From Opitutales bacterium (GTDB lineage: Bacteria; Verrucomicrobiota; Verrucomicrobiia; Opitutales; Opitutaceae), in assembly GCA_021772595.1 (NCBI GenBank), contig JAJFLS010000130.1, forward strand, positions 1 through 5,587: 5,587 bases of DNA. Reading direction: 5' to 3'. The notes beneath the pieces are model-generated. The model made no database searches. It had not been told where the DNA came from and saw nothing but the letters and a program-made list of their open reading frames with translations. The translations under genes and the position numbers were made by a program. Positions 1 to 5,587 of the stretch are shown one piece after another. Numbering within the stretch: position 1 is the stretch's first letter; every line of letters begins with the position of its first letter.

Positions 1-76
1 ATTTCGCCGCTCAATATTCATCATCCGCAAATAATTTTGAATATCAATCCGCCATGCCACGTCCAACCGCCAGACC
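1..76 (+). other. possible 3' end of an upstream gene (YdbH-like expected)
   Basis: All three forward frames are open at the window edge, so an upstream gene probably ends here, but the frame cannot be fixed. The frame starting at base 3 runs to a TGA at 78-80 that overlaps the ATG at 77 as ATGA, the classic arrangement for translational coupling. The frame starting at base 2 stops with TAA at 32-34 and has more GC-ending codons, like the genes downstream. The frame starting at base 1 runs to a TAA at 100-102. In E. coli the gene before ynbE is ydbH, a large AsmA-like protein; that a homologue ends here is inference from gene order only. The remnant is too short to recognise a domain. Confidence 0.3.
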
Positions 77-286
77 ATGAAACTCGAAACACGAACCGCT
101 AAGAAAACCGCGCTACTACTCCCCGCGCTCCTATGTCTTACGGGATGCATCAGCATTAAGACGCACAGCTCCTTCGAGCCCATCTACATGACCCTGGACG
201 TCAATCTGAAGGTCCAGCTCCAGCAAGAACTCTCCGACGTGTTCGGCGACATCGACGCCGCCTCCAGCTCTCTTTCCAACCCGTAA
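77..286 (+). CDS. ynbE: small YnbE-like outer-membrane lipoprotein
   Basis: This 69-residue protein has a lysine/arginine-rich N-terminus (residues 2-10), a hydrophobic stretch (12-21) and a lipobox Leu-Thr-Gly-Cys with the acylated cysteine at residue 24, so signal peptidase II should leave a mature lipoprotein of about 46 residues. Ile25 and Ser26 follow the cysteine, with no Asp at +2, which suits outer-membrane sorting if Lol rules apply. The mature part carries a Glu-Pro-Ile-x-Met-x-Leu-x-Val-x-Leu pattern (about residues 34-46) resembling E. coli YnbE (EPI...NV.I). In E. coli YnbE works with the AsmA-like protein YdbH in a bridge between inner and outer membranes implicated in phospholipid transport. 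ydbL follows after 23 bases, so the pair is probably an operon. The first ATG is the only one that gives a signal sequence; no clear Shine-Dalgarno is visible. The family match is from memory of motif and neighbour. Confidence 0.8.
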   Translation: MKLETRTAKKTALLLPALLCLTGCISIKTHSSFEPIYMTLDVNLKVQLQQELSDVFGDIDAASSSLSNP

Positions 287-309
287 ACTTTCGAACCCGA
301 AAAAATCCG

Positions 310-696
310 ATGAAAACGATTAATTGGACCCTCTCTCTACTTTTGACTGTTCTCGCAATGGCGATCGCCCCGCAAACAGCGAGCGCCCAGAACGATGAAA
401 ACTCGATCAAGCAACGCCTTCTCGAACGCGTCGGCAGCGTCGACGAATTGAAGATCAATCTGGTCACGGGCGAAAACAACAAAGGCTTTCTCGAACAGAA
501 AGGAATGCTCAGCCCCGCTCAAACGAAAGTGATGAACGAGGAGAACGCAGACCGAAAAGCGCTCTACACCATCCTCGCAAAACGCCTGGGCCTGTCGGTC
601 TCCGTAGTCGGTCAAGGCCGCGCCGAATCCATTCGAAACAAGTCCGCCCCGAAAGTCTGGATACAAGAGCCCGACGGAAAGTGGAGGCAAAAGTAG
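310..696 (+). CDS. ydbL: YdbL-like periplasmic protein (DUF1318)
   Basis: This 128-residue protein begins with a signal peptide: Lys2, a hydrophobic core at residues 6-20, and a Thr-Ala-Ser-Ala motif giving signal peptidase I cleavage after Ala26. The mature part of about 100 residues matches the DUF1318/YdbL pattern. A Gly-x-x-x-x-Gly-Phe-Leu segment lies near residues 54-61, an Asn-Glu-Glu-Asn-Ala-Asp-Arg-Lys-Ala-Leu-Tyr helix near 76-86 corresponds to INAQRAAKY in E. coli YdbL, and the C-terminus ends in Gly-Lys-Trp-Arg-Gln-Lys, matching the family's terminal Gly-x-Trp-x-x-Lys. It lies 23 bases after the YnbE-like gene, as in the E. coli ydbH-ynbE-ydbL order. The molecular role is unknown; a periplasmic accessory to the YdbH-YnbE system is the usual inference. 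The ATG is preceded by an A-rich run and no strong Shine-Dalgarno. Its 3' end recurs as a relic at 5148-5219. Confidence 0.85.
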   Translation: MKTINWTLSLLLTVLAMAIAPQTASAQNDENSIKQRLLERVGSVDELKINLVTGENNKGFLEQKGMLSPAQTKVMNEENADRKALYTILAKRLGLSVSVVGQGRAESIRNKSAPKVWIQEPDGKWRQK

Positions 697-766
697 CCGA
701 CTAGGCTCGATGTTCTTCTTTCCGTCGCTACTGGAATCTCCGTTTCATCGTACCGATACTTCCTTC

Positions 767-835
767 CAGCATCTTGCTGTAGCAGCGATCGCTGATCGCG
801 GAATACTTGGCAGGAACGACCTCTATCAGCGATCA
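767..835. repeat. cluster of inverted repeats (possible REP-like element)
   Basis: Three pairings are visible. CAGCA/TGCTG (767-771 and 775-779) can form a tight hairpin with a 3-base loop. CAGCGATCGCTG (783-794) is a perfect 12-bp palindrome. GATCGCTGAT (787-796) pairs perfectly with ATCAGCGATC (825-834) across a 28-base loop. The second and third pairings overlap and exclude each other in a single strand. Such clustered dyads between convergent genes are typical of repetitive extragenic elements or transcript-end structures. Whether the element is repeated elsewhere in the genome cannot be seen here. Confidence 0.5.
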
Positions 836-836
836 T

Positions 837-865
837 GGCTTCAGCGGGAATCCCGCCTGCAAGCC
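837..865. terminator. long imperfect hairpin, candidate bidirectional terminator
   Basis: GGCTT-CAG-CGGG (837-848) pairs with CCCG-CTG-AAGCC (852-865) around the loop AAT. This gives 12 base pairs broken only by two single unpaired C residues on the 3' arm. The stem is GC-rich and sits between two convergent genes, 140 bases after the ydbL stop and 50 bases beyond the kinase stop, where a shared terminator would be useful. Neither strand has a T-tract directly after the stem, so it is not a canonical intrinsic terminator; mRNA 3'-end stabilisation or a REP-like dyad are alternatives. Confidence 0.4.
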
Positions 866-914
866 GGCGATTCGAGCTTCTAGCTTAACGACGATAAGAA
901 GCGACGACTAATCT

Positions 915-3900
915 TCAGCTAGCCCGAGCAGCGATCGCCGTTTCGAGAGCCTCCCTTAAAACATCGATTTTGACGGGCTTGCTCACAAAACCATCCATTC
1001 CGGAAATCACGCATTTGCTTCGATCGAGCTCCGTTACTCCAGCGGTGATCGCGATAATGTTCGGCTGCTTCTCAGCGGGGAAGTCTTCACGAAGCCGACG
1101 AGTCGTTTCGAGTCCATCCATTACTGGCATCTGAACATCCATCAAAATGATGTCGTACGGGTTATCCTTGTGAGCTTCGAGCGCTTCCTTCCCGTCAGCC
1201 GCAGTGTCCGCAGTGTATCCAATTTTCTTTAACATATGAATGGCTACTTTTACGTTTACTGGATTGTCGTCCGCGACCAGTATTCGAATACTGTCTTCAA
1301 TATTCGAAGCATCGCAATCGGCCTCGTTCGCCACGCCTTTGTTCACGTTTATTTCGCGAACATTCAGGCCCAACAATCGAGCCGTCGATCTCAACAGAGC
1401 TAACTGGCTGGCTGGCTTCGTGAGACATTCCACATGCGCGACATCGCGAAAACTAGAGACTACGTCCATTCTCATAACCGACGGCATCAATACAACGGGC
1501 GTCTTAGCGTGTTCTTCCAGACTCCGGAGACTCTGTTCAAACTCCTTCCCATCCATATCGGGCAACTCATATTCCAGCCATATCGCATCAACCACAGATT
1601 CGCCATTTTCCAGATTCTCCAAGGCTTCCTCGCCAGACGAAGCAAAAGTCGCGGCGATATTCGCTCGCTGGGCCAATTCGCCCAAAGCGCTCGAGACTGC
1701 CTCGTTTCCTTCGACAATCAACATTCTCTTCTGACTCAGTTGCCCGAATTCTGAATCGTGCTGGTTCATATTCGAATCCACAGGGCATTTTAGCGTGAAT
1801 TCGAAAACGCTGCCCTTCGAGATTTCACTTCGAACCTCGATCTCGCCACCCATCAACCGAACCAAATTGCGGCAAATTGTGAGGCCTAGACCCGTACCGC
1901 CATACTTTCGGGCCGTCGTTGCATCCACTTGAGTGAACGCATCGAAGAGCCCACCTAACAACTTCTTAGGTATGCCAATTCCGGTATCCTCCACAACGAT
2001 ACGAACGAAATCGCTCCCCGAATCGGACGCCGATCTGGCCACGATAGTCACCTGACCTATATCCGTGAATTTGATGGCATTTCCAACAAGATTCACAACT
2101 ACCTGTCGAATCCGAGACGCGTCTCCGATTCGACACATCGGGACCTCGCCTTCCCCACGGTAGATCAGATCGAGCCCCTTCTCGTGCGCCGCAAACGCCA
2201 TCAGTTCGAGAACTTCTTCTAGGCACTCACGCAAATTGAACGGACTTGCTTCTAACTCGAGCTTGCCCGCTTCGATTTTGGAGTAGTCGAGGATGTCGTT
2301 GATTATGGTCAGTAGCGATTCGCCCGAATTGCGAATGGTCCCTAGAAACGACTCCTGGTCCTTATCAAGATCCGTGTCGGTCATCATCGAGCACATCCCT
2401 AAAATCCCATTCATCGGAGTCCGTATCTCATGGGACATGTTCGCGAGGAACTCGGATTTCGCAGTGGCCGCAGCTCTCGCTTCCTCCGTCAATTTCACCG
2501 ACTGCTGCAACGCCTCCTCCAATTGAAGGTTCTTTTGGGAAAGGTCTTCCGACTTCTGAAGAACTTCCTTCGTTCGAAGCTCCACTAGTCCCATCAGTTC
2601 TTGATTGCTCTGCCGCAATTTTCTGCTGCGCACACGGTGAATCGCAAGAACGAATGCAACGAGACAAGCTCCATACGAGAAATAGACATACGTCGAGGCG
2701 TAGAACGGAGTCGCTATCGTGAAAGCCACCTTATCGACTTCGCCTAACTCGCCATAGTCGTTCCTGCCGTAAACTTTGAATACGTAATCCCCAGAACGGA
2801 GATTCGTGTACTCCTTGTAGCCCATCGATTCGAAATCACTCCAACCCTCATGATAACCTTCCAGGAAAACGCGATATTGGTTTAATCCGGGCGTCTCGAA
2901 GTTTCGCAACGCGTATTCGATCTTCAACGACCTATCGGAATAAGGGATTCTCAAATCGGACCCCATCCTTCGACCAAGCCCTTCGAACAGTCCGCTTCGA
3001 TCCTCGAGGTTGGAAATTCGAGTAATCCGAGTGTCGATATACTGAGAATTAGCAGTTTTATGATTCGGGCGTGTTCGAATGACTCCTGACTTGTTCGCAA
3101 CCCAAAGGTATCCTCGAGAATCGACGAAATGCGCCGTTGCCCTGTGCTCTGCCCCTTTCGCCAGGTGTTTAAGCCCTTTATAATAGTCCCCTGATGGCTG
3201 GGGCTTCAAGACTCCGCTCATCTCATCTTCATTAACCCAAATCGTGCCCTCCGCATCCTGAATCGCCACTTCGAAGCTCGATAGAAACGGCTCGCTTGCA
3301 AACGCTCTCCAGCCGGGCAGCTTTCTGAATCGGCGACTCTCTTCGTCGAATCCCAATATCTCTCCCTCTGTCGTGAGCACCACAACCTCGCCGTCCAACT
3401 CGAAAGGCCGGTTGCCCGCTTCTGACAAGCCGACTTCCTCGGTGTACGTCTTATCGCGAAATCCATCCGCCTCCACAAATATTCGCATGATCGACCCATC
3501 CGCGAGGCCCGCCCATATCGACCCTTCGCCGTCCTGAACCATGCTATCGCCAAAGGCAATTCCTGGAAATTCCATATTCTGGCTCATCCATTGCCCGTTC
3601 TTCCTAGTAAAAGCCTGAAGACCACTACTGTTCACCACGAAAACCGTATTTGGCCGGACTTTCGATCTCGTGACTAAATAGCGATTCCCCCTCTGCCGGA
3701 AGCTGATTTCCCCGTTCTCGTAATACGATAGCCCACGTTGGCTCCCAAGCAGCAAACCCTCATCAAATGCGAGCAATCGAGGAGTCGGAATCACATGATT
3801 GATATTCTCGAAATGGGGCTCCCCCTTGGCCGGCTTTTCTACAAAACGATAGACTCCTAGGTGCGTTCCAAAGTAGATTTCGCCACCCGCTTCTTCGATG

Positions 3901-4919
3901 TCCATCACAGCGCCTTCCAGTCCCTCATGGTAATTGAATAGCGACAAGGGCGAGTTGATATCCACGCGGAAGATACCGGAGGCGTGCCCTAGCCAGAGCG
4001 CGCCATCGCTAGAAACGAAAGAGCACTGCAAAGAGTTCACCTTGATGGCTCCGAATTGAGATATCCCGTGCTCGATATCGCCTTCCGAAGAAACGACGAG
4101 CACACCATCGTGATACGTCAAGACCGCTAAACGGCCATCTTCAAGCCGTTCTACTCTCCACACCAAATATTCTTTCCGCTCGCCATCCAATCGAATCTCA
4201 AACGGCTCGAGACGATCGCCATCGTACTTGACGAGACCGCCATCCCCCGTTGCAAGCAGTACCTCCCGGTCATTCAATCTTGTGTAATTATGAACCAGAG
4301 GAAGGACGTTTCGCCCGCCCCGGATCCATTCGACAGTTCCATCCTCATTCAACTGGCCGAATCTCGGCAGGGCCGTGTAGAAATGGTATTGGTCTCCAAT
4401 CTTAAACAGACCTCCTACGCGACCCCCTCTCCGGCCCTTCCACTTCTTGAGCGGCTCCCCTCGCTTCCATGCGAGAATCTCCAGGCCAACCGAAATATAC
4501 AGATAGCCTTCCTCATCGACGATGTGCGGGGACCAATTGACGTGGCCGCTATATGAGCTCGGCAATTCCGGCAGCAACGAGCGATATTCCCAGAGCCCAT
4601 CGCTATTAATCTCCGCACATCCAAGGTCCTCCTTCAGGCCGATGTAGATTTCCCCGTCATTTCCGAAAATAGCCTTTCGAACCACTGCCTTCGGTAGCCC
4701 TTCGATCTCGTACCAATTCTCCCCATCTCCATACACAATGCGATCCTCGAGAATCGCGTACATTCTCCCAGTCGAATCCTCGCCGATCTCACGATACTGA
4801 TTCGCTCCGTAAATCGATTCGGACGGTACATGGCTCACCAGCGGAGTGCCAACGCCGTCATAACCGCGCGCCAGCGAGGCGAGTGCTATCAGAACGGCGA
4901 CGCAAATAGAGCGCATCAT
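915..4919 (-). CDS. membrane hybrid sensor kinase: propeller, Y_Y_Y, HisKA, HATPase, two receivers
   Basis: This 1334-residue hybrid two-component sensor has a signal peptide at residues 1-19 and then a periplasmic two-component-regulator propeller (about 20-655). Its blade motifs include DGEIYIGL (88), DGALWLG (305), GGEIYFGT (345), GEGSIWAG (464) and SRGYLWVA (601). A Y_Y_Y domain (about 661-736), one membrane helix (744-763), an Arg/Lys stop-transfer and a coiled coil (765-822) follow. The HisKA phosphosite is His830. The ATPase domain shows Asn947 in the N-box, DTGIGIP (978-984) and GGTGLGL (1007-1013). Receiver 1 (about 1064-1184) is degenerate: Gly1071-Asn1072 at the acidic pair, Glu1116 at the phospho-Asp position. 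Receiver 2 is intact: Asp1217-Asp1218, Asp1261, Thr1292, Lys1314. There is no AraC-type output domain, unlike Bacteroides HTCS regulators, so a separate HPt or regulator is inferred. I chose ATG 4919 because it starts the signal peptide cleanly; ATG 4916 or GTG 4940 are possible. The ligand is unknown. Confidence 0.93.
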   Translation of the reverse strand: MMRSICVAVLIALASLARGYDGVGTPLVSHVPSESIYGANQYREIGEDSTGRMYAILEDRIVYGDGENWYEIEGLPKAVVRKAIFGNDGEIYIGLKEDLGCAEINSDGLWEYRSLLPELPSSYSGHVNWSPHIVDEEGYLYISVGLEILAWKRGEPLKKWKGRRGGRVGGLFKIGDQYHFYTALPRFGQLNEDGTVEWIRGGRNVLPLVHNYTRLNDREVLLATGDGGLVKYDGDRLEPFEIRLDGERKEYLVWRVERLEDGRLAVLTYHDGVLVVSSEGDIEHGISQFGAIKVNSLQCSFVSSDGALWLGHASGIFRVDINSPLSLFNYHEGLEGAVMDIEEAGGEIYFGTHLGVYRFVEKPAKGEPHFENINHVIPTPRLLAFDEGLLLGSQRGLSYYENGEISFRQRGNRYLVTRSKVRPNTVFVVNSSGLQAFTRKNGQWMSQNMEFPGIAFGDSMVQDGEGSIWAGLADGSIMRIFVEADGFRDKTYTEEVGLSEAGNRPFELDGEVVVLTTEGEILGFDEESRRFRKLPGWRAFASEPFLSSFEVAIQDAEGTIWVNEDEMSGVLKPQPSGDYYKGLKHLAKGAEHRATAHFVDSRGYLWVANKSGVIRTRPNHKTANSQYIDTRITRISNLEDRSGLFEGLGRRMGSDLRIPYSDRSLKIEYALRNFETPGLNQYRVFLEGYHEGWSDFESMGYKEYTNLRSGDYVFKVYGRNDYGELGEVDKVAFTIATPFYASTYVYFSYGACLVAFVLAIHRVRSRKLRQSNQELMGLVELRTKEVLQKSEDLSQKNLQLEEALQQSVKLTEEARAAATAKSEFLANMSHEIRTPMNGILGMCSMMTDTDLDKDQESFLGTIRNSGESLLTIINDILDYSKIEAGKLELEASPFNLRECLEEVLELMAFAAHEKGLDLIYRGEGEVPMCRIGDASRIRQVVVNLVGNAIKFTDIGQVTIVARSASDSGSDFVRIVVEDTGIGIPKKLLGGLFDAFTQVDATTARKYGGTGLGLTICRNLVRLMGGEIEVRSEISKGSVFEFTLKCPVDSNMNQHDSEFGQLSQKRMLIVEGNEAVSSALGELAQRANIAATFASSGEEALENLENGESVVDAIWLEYELPDMDGKEFEQSLRSLEEHAKTPVVLMPSVMRMDVVSSFRDVAHVECLTKPASQLALLRSTARLLGLNVREINVNKGVANEADCDASNIEDSIRILVADDNPVNVKVAIHMLKKIGYTADTAADGKEALEAHKDNPYDIILMDVQMPVMDGLETTRRLREDFPAEKQPNIIAITAGVTELDRSKCVISGMDGFVSKPVKIDVLREALETAIAARAS

Positions 4920-5129
4920 GGGATTGGGACGAGGGTTCACGAGAGTTATTACAGCTATTTACCCAATCGTCTCAGGCTTGTTTTACCTTAATTATCGCCC
5001 CCATTCCTATTAGTATTGGTCTCATATTTCCCTATATTCAGCCTTTCTTTACTGATTCGTTAGAGACAAGCTCCAATGGAGGCTCAAGCCGTATACTTAT
5101 AACTATCTAGAGCATCGCAAATCACAATC
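4920..5129. promoter_or_regulatory. AT-rich upstream region of hybrid kinase A
   Basis: This 210-bp stretch lies upstream of the kinase start on the minus strand and is visibly richer in A and T than its surroundings, especially 4945-5110, as expected for a promoter. No convincing -35/-10 pair with proper spacing can be picked, and no Shine-Dalgarno precedes any of the candidate starts. A near-repeat of the form A(A/T)T(C/G)GTCTCA occurs at 4965-4974 and 5015-5024, exactly 50 bp apart, and could be a pair of regulator sites. Fragments at about 5040-5129 show faint similarity in consistent order to the middle of ydbL, so the ydbL relic may extend into this region, but the match is too weak to annotate. 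Confidence 0.45.
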
Positions 5130-5219
5130 TGCCAACGGCTCCGCTAAGAATCCAATCGCAACAAATCCGCCCCGAAAAATAGAATACAGGAACCCAATGG
5201 TAAATGGATCCAGAGGTGG
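5130..5219 (+). pseudogene. relic of the 3' end of a duplicated ydbL gene
   Basis: Bases 5148-5233 align without gaps to 625-710, the last 24 codons of ydbL (stop included) plus 14 bases beyond, with 64 of 86 bases identical. In the old reading frame the relic still spells Arg-Asn-Lys-Ser-Ala-Pro-Lys, then Ile-Gln-Glu-Pro and Gly-Lys-Trp, as in intact ydbL. The stop codon position now reads TGG (5217-5219), a TAA sits in frame just upstream (5145-5147), and no start or signal peptide remains, so it is not a functional gene. Homology continues with small indels to about 5130 and is uncertain beyond. It stands in the same position relative to kinase B as intact ydbL does to kinase A, showing that a segment including the ydbL end and the kinase was duplicated. 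Confidence 0.8.
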
Positions 5220-5230
5220 CGGACTAGTCT

Positions 5231-5587
5231 CTATCTAGCCCGAGAAGCGATCGCCGCTTCAAGAACCGTTCTGAGTCTATCGATTTTGACCGGCTTGCTC
5301 ACAAAGTCATCCATTCCCGAAGTCTCGCACTTGCTTCGATCGAGCTCCGTAACTCCGGCGGTCATCGCGATGATTGTCGGCTGATATTCCGCAGGAAACT
5401 CCTCCCGCAGACGACGAGTCGCCTCAAGTCCATCCAACACCGGCATCTGAACATCCATCAAGATGATATCGTAGGAATTCTCCTTGTGGACGACGATCAC
5501 TTCCTCGCCATTAGTCGCTGTGTGCGCAGCATAACCCAGCTTTCTGAGCATATGCAGGGCGACCTTGACATTCACCGGATTGTCATC
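5231..5587 (-). CDS. C-terminal receiver domain of a second hybrid sensor kinase (partial)
   Basis: The reading frame enters from the window edge, giving the last 118 residues of a protein whose N-terminal part lies outside. It is a complete receiver core. The acidic pair Asp-Asp is at fragment residues 1-2, right at the edge, the phospho-acceptor Asp45 is in LMDVQMP, Thr76 is in the MTAG motif and Lys98 is in VSKPVKID, so phosphorylation should be possible. It aligns without gaps to the last receiver of kinase A, with 89 of 118 residues identical. The end is nearly the same (Ala-Ile-Ala-Ser-Arg-Ala-Arg then TAG, against Ala-Ile-Ala-Ala-Arg-Ala-Ser then TGA). The domain ends the protein as in kinase A, so a full-length paralogous hybrid kinase upstream on the minus strand is expected. 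A GTG inside the domain (5573-5575) is a valine codon, not a real start. Confidence 0.88.
   Translation of the reverse strand, partial: DDNPVNVKVALHMLRKLGYAAHTATNGEEVIVVHKENSYDIILMDVQMPVLDGLEATRRLREEFPAEYQPTIIAMTAGVTELDRSKCETSGMDDFVSKPVKIDRLRTVLEAAIASRAR

Larger units (their letters stand above)
697..914. other. convergent intergenic spacer, structured, non-coding
   Basis: This 218-bp gap separates two genes pointing at each other (ydbL on + and the hybrid kinase on -). I see no credible gene in it: the open frames crossing it are continuations of antisense reading through ydbL. It is unusually rich in inverted repeats between 767 and 865. The short direct repeat CGACTA lies at both ends (698-703 and 905-910), exactly 207 bp apart. 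The corresponding spacer in the downstream duplicated copy (around 5221-5230) lacks this 207-bp piece. Confidence 0.75.

Noticed and set aside
361..368. GCGATCGC octamer, also at 785-792, 931-938 and 5247-5254, resembling the cyanobacterial HIP1 motif
   Set aside because: Two of the four are homologous positions of the duplicated kinases, one lies in a larger palindrome, and nothing else here suggests a cyanobacterium.
612..836. Minus-strand open frame of 74 residues across the ydbL end and the spacer
   Set aside because: Half of it is antisense to the well-supported ydbL, it has no recognisable domain or signal sequence, and its composition follows the hairpin-rich spacer.
697..914. Possible small RNA gene or riboswitch in the convergent spacer
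   Set aside because: Hairpins are present, but no promoter or known RNA motif can be seen, and a repeat or terminator role explains the structure more simply.
1240..1734. Plus-strand open frame of 164 residues inside kinase A
   Set aside because: It is antisense to the receiver region of a kinase with clear motifs on the other strand; the translation has no domain-like pattern.
3218..3559. Alternative minus-strand frame of 113 residues within kinase A
   Set aside because: It is out of frame with intact propeller blade motifs on both sides, so it is a shadow and not evidence of a frameshift.
4290..4556. Plus-strand 88-residue open frame in the propeller region
   Set aside because: It is antisense to conserved propeller sequence with no upstream signals or recognisable product.
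5148..5587. Open plus-strand frame running from the ydbL relic into the antisense of kinase B
   Set aside because: Loss of the ydbL stop opens the frame, but it has no start, an in-frame stop lies just upstream, and the minus-strand receiver is intact.

Overview
The window suggests a Gram-negative, outer-membrane bacterium of roughly 50-55% GC. Two things point this way: a small outer-membrane-type lipoprotein next to a YdbL-like secreted protein, and very large sensor kinases built from a two-component-regulator beta-propeller, a Y_Y_Y domain and a histidine kinase. Shine-Dalgarno sequences are weak or absent before all starts. Together these fit Verrucomicrobiota (for example Opitutales) better than Enterobacteria, but that placement is inference and not proven by the sequence.

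Layout. Positions 1-76 hold the possible end of an upstream gene; a YdbH-like AsmA-family protein is expected there from the gene order. Positions 77-286 and 310-696 (+) are a ynbE-like lipoprotein gene and a ydbL-like (DUF1318) gene. Positions 697-914 are a convergent intergenic spacer rich in inverted repeats. Positions 915-4919 (-) encode one giant membrane hybrid sensor kinase (kinase A): periplasmic propeller, Y_Y_Y, one membrane helix, coiled coil, HisKA, HATPase, a degenerate receiver and an intact receiver. Positions 4920-5129 are the AT-rich upstream region of kinase A. Positions 5130-5219 (+) are a decayed relic of the 3' end of ydbL. From 5231 to the window edge (-) lies the C-terminal receiver of a second, paralogous kinase (kinase B).

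The main discovery is structural. The unit 'ydbL 3' end facing a hybrid kinase' occurs twice in tandem and in the same orientation. The second ydbL end is non-coding debris (64 of 86 bases identical, no gaps), while the second kinase receiver remains intact (about 75% identical in protein). The spacer differs between copies by exactly 207 bp, and the junction falls in a six-base direct repeat, CGACTA.

Functionally there are two unrelated modules. ynbE-ydbL belongs to the cell-envelope ydbH-ynbE-ydbL group, linked in E. coli to intermembrane lipid transport. The kinases are extracytoplasmic sensors, probably of carbohydrate-type or other nutrient signals, and have no DNA-binding output domain of their own. 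I see no phage, CRISPR, insertion sequence, tRNA or rRNA.
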